Shown piece by piece: positions 23,272-28,426 of a DNA stretch of 28,426 nt (position 1 is the stretch's first letter; each line of letters begins with the position of its first letter). A program made the translations under genes and the position numbers. The notes under the pieces were generated by a model. The model made no database searches and was not told the origin of the DNA. It saw only the letters and a list, made by a program, of their open reading frames with translations. Source of the DNA: CAYMSF01 sp964542255 (GTDB lineage: Bacteria; Verrucomicrobiota; Lentisphaeria; Victivallales; Victivallaceae); contig CAZITV010000017.1 of the NCBI GenBank assembly GCA_964542255.1, positions 1-28,426 of the forward strand, in the 5' to 3' direction.

Positions 23272-25860
23272 CTAAAATCCGAATTCTGGTTGAATAATGC
23301 CGAATTCATCGTTGGCGTCATCGCCGGACTTTACTGTTTTACCCGCTTTACTTTTGCTATTCCAGCTATTCTTTACCGGTTTTTCTTCCACAATTTGTTC
23401 AGCTTTTTGTTCGGTTGCAGCTGCCGGAACTGGCTCACTTTTTTTCTTAGTACTTTTTGGGGCGGCTGGCGGCGGTTCCTGCTGCGGAATTAATTCCAAA
23501 TCTGACTGTGGCTGAGGTGGAATTTCTGCAGCTGCTTTTTCTACTTTCGGTCTGTTTTTAACAGAACGCTGACGCGGTTTTTTTTCTGCCGATACTTCTA
23601 CGGTGGTAACTTCAACAACTGTTGCGGTTATGCTCTCTGCTTCAATTACAGTTTCTTCAATAACTGTTTCTTCAATAACCACAACCGCCGGTGCAGTATT
23701 CGGTTCTACTGCCGAAACCGCTGCTTCGTTATTTCCTGCCGCCGCGACAGCATTGTCGCCGGTTTCATTGTCATCATCGCTGGGAATGACTTCTACGGCA
23801 AATTTTGCCAGCTCTTCAGGTTCGAGATAACGCACCTGGGTTGGCGGTTTGGTCAGTGGCACGGCAGTAACCTGCAGGCCGCGCGCCTTGGGAGCGCGCA
23901 GCGGCAGCTCTTTCAAGTTTAACTCGATTTGCCGTTTTTCCTTGATTCGATGTTCAATATTCAACAGATAAATTGAATCGGGACGCGGCGTAATCAGCTC
24001 GAGGCGGCAGCCGGCCGGACAAATCCGGTACTGTTTGTCGCGGATAAATTGATTGATGATACAGCGTTTACCGTAACATTTTCCGGTTTTGGTGTCCTTG
24101 TAAATGATACCAAACTCCAGCGCGGGATCAAATTTGCGGAAATCATAGAGCCGGTCAATAAATATCTTTTCCGGAATATTGATAATCTTGTAATTGCCGT
24201 TGCGTTCAATGCAGAGCAGATGGTCAAATTCATTGCAGGTAACCGAATCATCACTCTTGACGTTCGTACCGATATAACAGCCTTTGCGGTCCCAGCCCAC
24301 CTTGATATTGTTCAGCGCTGCCGCTTTCCGGTCAATCTTGTTAAAGGTTTCAATCCGGGTGCGGCGCGGGAACATTTTGCCGTATTTATCCAGCAGTTGC
24401 TGTAAATATTTAATTGCGTAAGCTTTGAGGTGCTTTAAATTATGGCTGATGTCGGCGATATTTTTATTAATTTCCGCAAGTTCTTCCTGATTTTTGCGGA
24501 TATCGAACAATGAGATGCGGCGGATTTGGATTGAGAGCAGTTTTTCAATATCATCATCATTGACATCGCGCTTGAACATATTGCGGAACGGCTCCAGCCC
24601 CTTATAAATTTCCGCGATGATTTTTTCGGATGAATCACAGTTTTCAATGCGCTTATAAATCCGGTTCTCGATGAATATCTGCGCCAGCGTCTTGGCATGG
24701 AACAGCTCCTGCTGGCGCTGCAGCTCCAGCTCCAGCTCGTGCTGTAAATATTCCAGCAGCTTCCGGGTATTGCGTTCAATCACCGAACGCACATTCATCT
24801 GCACCGGTTTGTTCTCGCAAATCACCATCATATTGACCGACACCGACACCGCGCAATCCGTATAGGTATAGAGCGCCTGCAGCGCCTTTTCCGGGTCGTA
24901 GCCGCGCATCGGCATTATCTCAATCTCCACCTGCTCTGCCGTAAAATCATTAATTGAGGCAATTTTAATTTTGCTCTTTTCCGCGGCTTTTTCGATGGAG
25001 GCAATCAGTTTTTCGGTATTGGTGGTGGCGGGTATTTCACGAATAATCAATTTTCTGCCGTCAATGTCAATTTTTGCCCGCAGCGTGATTTTGCCGTTGC
25101 CCTCTTCATACTCGGAGACATCCATCGAGCAGCCCTGCTGAAAATCCGGATATATCTCAAAACTCTCGCCGCGCAATACCGCAATCTGCGCCTGCAGCAG
25201 TTCACAAAAGTTGTGCGGCATAATCTTGGTGGACATCACCACCGCAATCCCCTCCGCGCCCAGCATCAGCAGCGACGGAATTTTTACCGGCAGCACCACC
25301 GGCTCACGGTTACGCCCGTCATAGGAATCGGTCAATTCGGTGATGCTCTCATTGAACAGCACCTCGCGCCCGAGCGGCGATAGCCGCGCTTCAATATAAC
25401 GCGGCGCCGAGGCACCGTCACCAGTAAATATGTTACCGAAATTTCCCTGTTTTTCAATGAAAAATTCTTTATTGGCCACTACCACCAGCGCATCGCCAAT
25501 CGCGGCATCGCCGTGCGGGTGATATTTCATGCAATCGCCGATAATATTGGCGACTTTGTGAAATTTGCCGTCATCAATGCGGTGCATCGTCCAGAGAATG
25601 CGGCGCTGTACCGGTTTCAAGCCGTCATCCACATCAGGGATAGCACGGTCTTTAATTACATACGAGGCATATTCCACAAAATTGGTTTCCATCATCGCGC
25701 GGATATATTTATTGGAACCCTTCTGGGTTTCAGTGGAGGCTTCGTGTTCGCCCTCGGACAGCGCGTCAGCCTCGACGGCGGCAACCTCTGCCAGTTCAAC
25801 GACTGGCTCCTCGACCGCTTTGCCGCGTTTCAAATTCTTATTTTTTTTATTTTCAGCCAT
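23272..25860 (-). CDS. parC: DNA topoisomerase IV subunit A (ParC-type GyrA homologue)
   Basis: This 862-residue protein is the DNA-cutting subunit of a type IIA topoisomerase. After a charged 48-residue N-terminal extension comes the winged-helix core, with DGLKPVQRRILW (79-90), KYHPHGDAAIGDALV (112-126) and the catalytic Arg154-Tyr155 in APRYIEARLSP. The tower and coiled-coil follow (DIEKLLSIQIRRISLFDI). The C-terminal region looks like a degenerate beta-pinwheel with no GyrA box (QRRGGKG-type), which favours ParC over GyrA; similar ParC proteins occur in Bacteroidota. Residues 691-862 are a low-complexity tail rich in Glu, Ala, Pro, Val and Lys that ends in DEFGIIQPEFGF. The start is 13 bp after the parE stop codon and the M20 gene follows after 8 bp. 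Decatenation of daughter chromosomes is the expected role. Confidence 0.92.
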   Translation of the reverse strand: MAENKKNKNLKRGKAVEEPVVELAEVAAVEADALSEGEHEASTETQKGSNKYIRAMMETNFVEYASYVIKDRAIPDVDDGLKPVQRRILWTMHRIDDGKFHKVANIIGDCMKYHPHGDAAIGDALVVVANKEFFIEKQGNFGNIFTGDGASAPRYIEARLSPLGREVLFNESITELTDSYDGRNREPVVLPVKIPSLLMLGAEGIAVVMSTKIMPHNFCELLQAQIAVLRGESFEIYPDFQQGCSMDVSEYEEGNGKITLRAKIDIDGRKLIIREIPATTNTEKLIASIEKAAEKSKIKIASINDFTAEQVEIEIMPMRGYDPEKALQALYTYTDCAVSVSVNMMVICENKPVQMNVRSVIERNTRKLLEYLQHELELELQRQQELFHAKTLAQIFIENRIYKRIENCDSSEKIIAEIYKGLEPFRNMFKRDVNDDDIEKLLSIQIRRISLFDIRKNQEELAEINKNIADISHNLKHLKAYAIKYLQQLLDKYGKMFPRRTRIETFNKIDRKAAALNNIKVGWDRKGCYIGTNVKSDDSVTCNEFDHLLCIERNGNYKIINIPEKIFIDRLYDFRKFDPALEFGIIYKDTKTGKCYGKRCIINQFIRDKQYRICPAGCRLELITPRPDSIYLLNIEHRIKEKRQIELNLKELPLRAPKARGLQVTAVPLTKPPTQVRYLEPEELAKFAVEVIPSDDDNETGDNAVAAAGNNEAAVSAVEPNTAPAVVVIEETVIEETVIEAESITATVVEVTTVEVSAEKKPRQRSVKNRPKVEKAAAEIPPQPQSDLELIPQQEPPPAAPKSTKKKSEPVPAAATEQKAEQIVEEKPVKNSWNSKSKAGKTVKSGDDANDEFGIIQPEFGF

Positions 25861-25873
25861 TTTATCTAATCCG

Positions 25874-27685
25874 TTATACCAGTTTATTCATAATCAATTC
25901 GCGCCGTTCCGGGTTCTTCTGATTATCACCCATAAAAAATTCCAGCATTTCCGGAACATCCCGCATGTGGTCAATCGTTACATTGAGCAGACGAATATCT
26001 TTGCCAATGAACGCGCCAAACTCATTCGGCGAAATTTCCCCCAGCCCTTTAAACCGGGTAATCTCCACGCCGCGCCCCAACTCCAGCGACGCCGCATCGC
26101 GTTCACGCTCGTTATAACAATAAATTGTCTTCTGTTTGGTGCGCACCCGGAACAGCGGGGTTTCCAGAATATAGAGATGCCCGGAAAGCACCAGTTGTTC
26201 AAAATAGGTTAGAAAAAAGGTAATCAGCAAATTGCGGATATGCAGCCCGTCCACGTCCGAGTCGGTGGCGATAACCACTTTGTTGTACTTCAGATTTTCC
26301 ACATCATCTTCGATATCCAGCGCCCGCATAATATAATACAACTCTTCATTGTCATATACCTTTTCCAGCTTCTGCTTATGGCAGTTCAACGGTTTGCCCT
26401 TCAACGAAAATATCGCCTGGTTATAAACATCGCGGCAGCTAATCATCGAACCCGACGCCGACTGACCTTCGGTAATGAAAATCATCGTTTGGCCACCCTT
26501 GCCGGAATTGTCACCCAAATGATTTTTACAGTCTTTGAGCTTCGGAATCTTCAAACTGGTCTTTTTCGCCACCTCTTTGGACTGTTTTTTCACTGCCTGT
26601 ATCTGCTGGCGCACATTTTCATTGGTTAGAACTTTTTCAATCAGCGCATCGGCTTCGCTTAAATGGCGGTGCAGGTAATCCACCACCGCGTCCTTGACAT
26701 CACCCACAATCCAGCCGCGAATATCCGTATTGCCCAGCTTATTTTTCGTCTGTGATTCAAATATCGGCTCTTTCAGCTTGATGGCTATCGCGCCGATAAT
26801 CCCGTCTCGAACATCCGTCGCCTGATAATTCTTGCCGGAAAACTCATTAACCGCCTTCAATACCCCCTCTTTGAATGCCGACAGATGCGTCCCGCCGTCA
26901 TTGGTGTACTGACCATTGACAAACGAAAAATAATTTTCCCCGAAATTCGCGGTATGACAAAACGCGAATTCCAGCATCTTGCCTTTTAACGCGATAATCT
27001 CATAAATTTTGCTCTCGCCAACTTCGACCGAAATCAAATCTTTTAAGCCGTTCTGCGAAAAATAACGGTTATCATTCAAATAGAGCGACAGCCCGCTGTT
27101 CAAATACGCATACATCCACAGCCGCTTCTCAATATATTCCATCTGAAAATTGTAATCGTGAAATAACGCCGCATCCGGAACAAAACTGACAAACGTCCCA
27201 TTCTTCTCCGTCGTGCTGCCCTTGTGCTCTTTCAACAACACCCCGGAAGCAAATGTCGCCTCATGATACTTGCCATCCCGGAAAGAACGCACCGTAAACT
27301 CGCTCGACAACGCATTTACCGCCTTCGTTCCTACCCCGTTCAACCCGACCGAAAACTGAAAGACATCATCATTGTACTTGCCGCCGGTATTCATTATCGA
27401 AACACAATCCACCAGCTTGCCCAGTGGAATCCCCCGCCCAAAGTCGCGTACACTCACCCGGAGTCCGTCAATCTTGACGTCAATCCGCCGACCCGAACCC
27501 ATAATGTATTCATCAACACTGTTATCAACAATCTCTTTCAACAGGACGTAAATACCATCATCCGGATGCGATCCATCCCCCATCCGCCCAATATACATAC
27601 CAGGACGCAGACGAATGTGTTCCAGCGAACTCAACGTCTTTATCTTGTCCTCATCATAAACAATATTTGTATTCTCTGTACTCAT
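25874..27685 (-). CDS. parE: DNA topoisomerase IV subunit B (ParE-type GyrB homologue)
   Basis: This 603-residue ATPase subunit partners the ParC encoded immediately downstream. The GHKL ATPase domain has EIVDNSVDEY (51-60, with Asn55), DFGRGIP (81-87) and FSVGLNGVGTKAVNALS (111-127). The transducer domain follows, with the QTK loop lysine near residue 314. The TOPRIM domain has Glu406 in ITEGQSASGS, where most homologues read EGDSA, and ATDSDVDG (473-480), where most read DADVDG; the metal-binding acids are kept. The length lacks the large insert of enterobacterial GyrB, and the ending MGDNQKNPERRELI is ParE-like as in Bacteroidota. An AGGGG site precedes the ATG. It is the first gene of the operon and has the large heptamer array just upstream of its leader. 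Confidence 0.93.
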   Translation of the reverse strand: MSTENTNIVYDEDKIKTLSSLEHIRLRPGMYIGRMGDGSHPDDGIYVLLKEIVDNSVDEYIMGSGRRIDVKIDGLRVSVRDFGRGIPLGKLVDCVSIMNTGGKYNDDVFQFSVGLNGVGTKAVNALSSEFTVRSFRDGKYHEATFASGVLLKEHKGSTTEKNGTFVSFVPDAALFHDYNFQMEYIEKRLWMYAYLNSGLSLYLNDNRYFSQNGLKDLISVEVGESKIYEIIALKGKMLEFAFCHTANFGENYFSFVNGQYTNDGGTHLSAFKEGVLKAVNEFSGKNYQATDVRDGIIGAIAIKLKEPIFESQTKNKLGNTDIRGWIVGDVKDAVVDYLHRHLSEADALIEKVLTNENVRQQIQAVKKQSKEVAKKTSLKIPKLKDCKNHLGDNSGKGGQTMIFITEGQSASGSMISCRDVYNQAIFSLKGKPLNCHKQKLEKVYDNEELYYIMRALDIEDDVENLKYNKVVIATDSDVDGLHIRNLLITFFLTYFEQLVLSGHLYILETPLFRVRTKQKTIYCYNERERDAASLELGRGVEITRFKGLGEISPNEFGAFIGKDIRLLNVTIDHMRDVPEMLEFFMGDNQKNPERRELIMNKLV

Positions 27686-27761
27686 ATATCCATAACCCCT
27701 GAAAGGGAAATTATCACCAAATTTAAATTACCGCTATCCACCAACTCCAGAACTTCCGCAC

Positions 27762-27929
27762 TTTTATCTTTTTACTTTTATCTTTTGTCTTAACTCTTAA
27801 CTCTTAACACTTAACTCTTAACTCCTAACTCCTCACTCCTAACTCCTCACTCCTAACTCCTAACTCCTCACTCCTAACTCCTAACCCCTAACTCCTAACT
27901 CCTAACTCCTAACTCCTAACTCCTAACTC
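27762..27929 (+). repeat. Heptanucleotide array TTTTATC/TTAACTC/CTAACTC, 24 units
   Basis: Twenty-four in-phase 7-base units. The first four are degenerate (TTTTATC, TTTTTAC, TTTTATC, TTTTGTC). Then come five TTAACTC/TTAACAC units, followed by fifteen CTAACTC-type units with CTCACTC and CTAACCC variants. The array begins 77 bases upstream of the parE ATG. Its far end supplies the last codons and the stop of the M55 fragment. Confidence 0.95.
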
Positions 27930-28426
27930 CTACTAAACGGCATGTTCATCAGCGCGATGATGCTGCTGGGGTGCTCGTCGCGTGATTCGAAGGCAGGGGT
28001 GTCGCCAAAGCGGCGGAAGCGGGCGGTGCGCACGTAGGGTGCGGTGAACACCGGATAGGTGAAGGCGCCGGGATCGGCGCTGAGTTGCGCCATCGCGGCT
28101 TGCGCGCCGGCGCGAATGCGCGCGCGGGCGACGGCGGGTGAACGATGAATGGCGCCGCCTTTCGCCCCACGATACGCATCGGTGTCCCAGTCGTCCAATC
28201 CGTCGGGGTGCAGGCCGCGCTTGTTGCCCACCGCCACCACGCCCGGTGTCAGCGCTTCCGCCTCTGCCGCCAGCGCGTCTTCACCGGCGGCGAAGATGGT
28301 GGGTACGCCCAGTTCCATCGCGCACAGCGCCATCTGACCATATTCGCCGATGGAGACGCCGTTGATGGCGAGGTCGATGTAGTTGAACCACTGGGTATGG
28401 GTGATATGCGAATACGGCGTGCCGGC
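27923..28426 (-). CDS. M55-family D-aminopeptidase (DppA-like), fragment lacking its N-terminus
   Basis: The frame is open from the window edge to a TAG at 27923-27925, giving 167 residues. The visible part begins with AGTPYSHITHT and continues with NGVSIGEYGQMALCAMELGV and PTIFAAGEDALAAEAEALTP, which match the M55 pattern AGT...HT, NG...GExG, GVP...GDDA. In B. subtilis DppA these regions supply zinc-binding His and Glu. The family releases N-terminal D-amino acids and is often linked to dipeptide or peptidoglycan turnover. The gene is about 70% GC in sampled blocks, far above the rest of the window (about 45-50%). The codons for the last residues (SRS) and the stop come from the heptamer array. 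It may be foreign DNA or a wrong join in the assembly. Confidence 0.8.
   Translation of the reverse strand, partial: AGTPYSHITHTQWFNYIDLAINGVSIGEYGQMALCAMELGVPTIFAAGEDALAAEAEALTPGVVAVGNKRGLHPDGLDDWDTDAYRGAKGGAIHRSPAVARARIRAGAQAAMAQLSADPGAFTYPVFTAPYVRTARFRRFGDTPAFESRDEHPSSIIALMNMPFSRS

Noticed and set aside
25565..26212. 215-codon plus-strand frame across the parC-parE junction
   Set aside because: Antisense to two strongly supported genes and without any domain pattern.
25874..27685. Loss of catalytic function in ParE because of EGQSA and DSD in the TOPRIM domain
   Set aside because: The metal-binding Glu and both Asp of the DxD are kept; the changed positions are not ligands, so the enzyme is probably active.
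28138..28365. Plus-strand frames in the GC-rich end of the window
   Set aside because: Open frames are expected by chance at high GC, and the minus-strand frame matches the M55 family.

Overview
The window looks like chromosomal DNA from a Gram-negative bacterium. It encodes an apolipoprotein N-acyltransferase (Lnt), an MlaE-type lipid permease, a lipobox lipoprotein and a PcnB-type poly(A) polymerase. The topoisomerase IV subunits and the long PurF-like/CarA pair resemble the versions I know from Bacteroidota and relatives, while the repeat-rich intergenic DNA and general gene style would fit the PVC group (Lentisphaerota/Verrucomicrobiota). The phylum is an inference, not something the sequence proves. 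The 100-base run of N at 22001-22100 shows this is a scaffold from a draft or metagenome assembly.

Layout. 3-275 (+): the tail of a Trp/Tyr-rich protein read through from outside the window. 385-3788 (-): a three-gene operon in the order Cache-HAMP-SpoIIE phosphatase, PqiC-like lipoprotein, MlaE permease. 4048-6783 (-): a large DUF349 repeat protein. 6982-10077 (-): a long PurF-like amidotransferase/phosphoribosyltransferase followed by carA. 10614-11061 (+): tRNA-Lys(UUU), rpmB (L28, zinc-ribbon type) and a strong terminator. 11134-12540 (+): a phytoene-desaturase-like FAD oxidoreductase. 12813-14573 (-): lnt. 14765-17672 (+): overlapping nadB and pcnB. 17994-18923 (+): a CorA-type divalent cation transporter. 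19256-21805 (-): topA. 22109-27685 (-): parE-parC-M20 amidohydrolase as a tight operon, separated from topA by the assembly gap. 27923-28426 (-): a GC-rich fragment of an M55 D-aminopeptidase.

Most genes are housekeeping: nucleotide and NAD synthesis, translation, DNA topology, RNA 3' end metabolism, lipoprotein maturation. The less ordinary parts are these. (1) A membrane-anchored RsbU-like phosphatase heads an Mla/Pqi-type lipid-transport operon. (2) TopA has no C-terminal cysteines and carries three ungapped 46-residue repeats instead. (3) Several heptanucleotide arrays lie between genes, one of them at the exact point where base composition jumps. (4) An 88-bp dispersed repeat occurs twice, each time in a convergent 3' junction.

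Promoter-like pairs were found by eye upstream of the SpoIIE gene, tRNA-Lys, nadB, lnt and corA; three of the five have a 16-bp spacer. No rRNA, CRISPR array, transposase or phage gene was seen.
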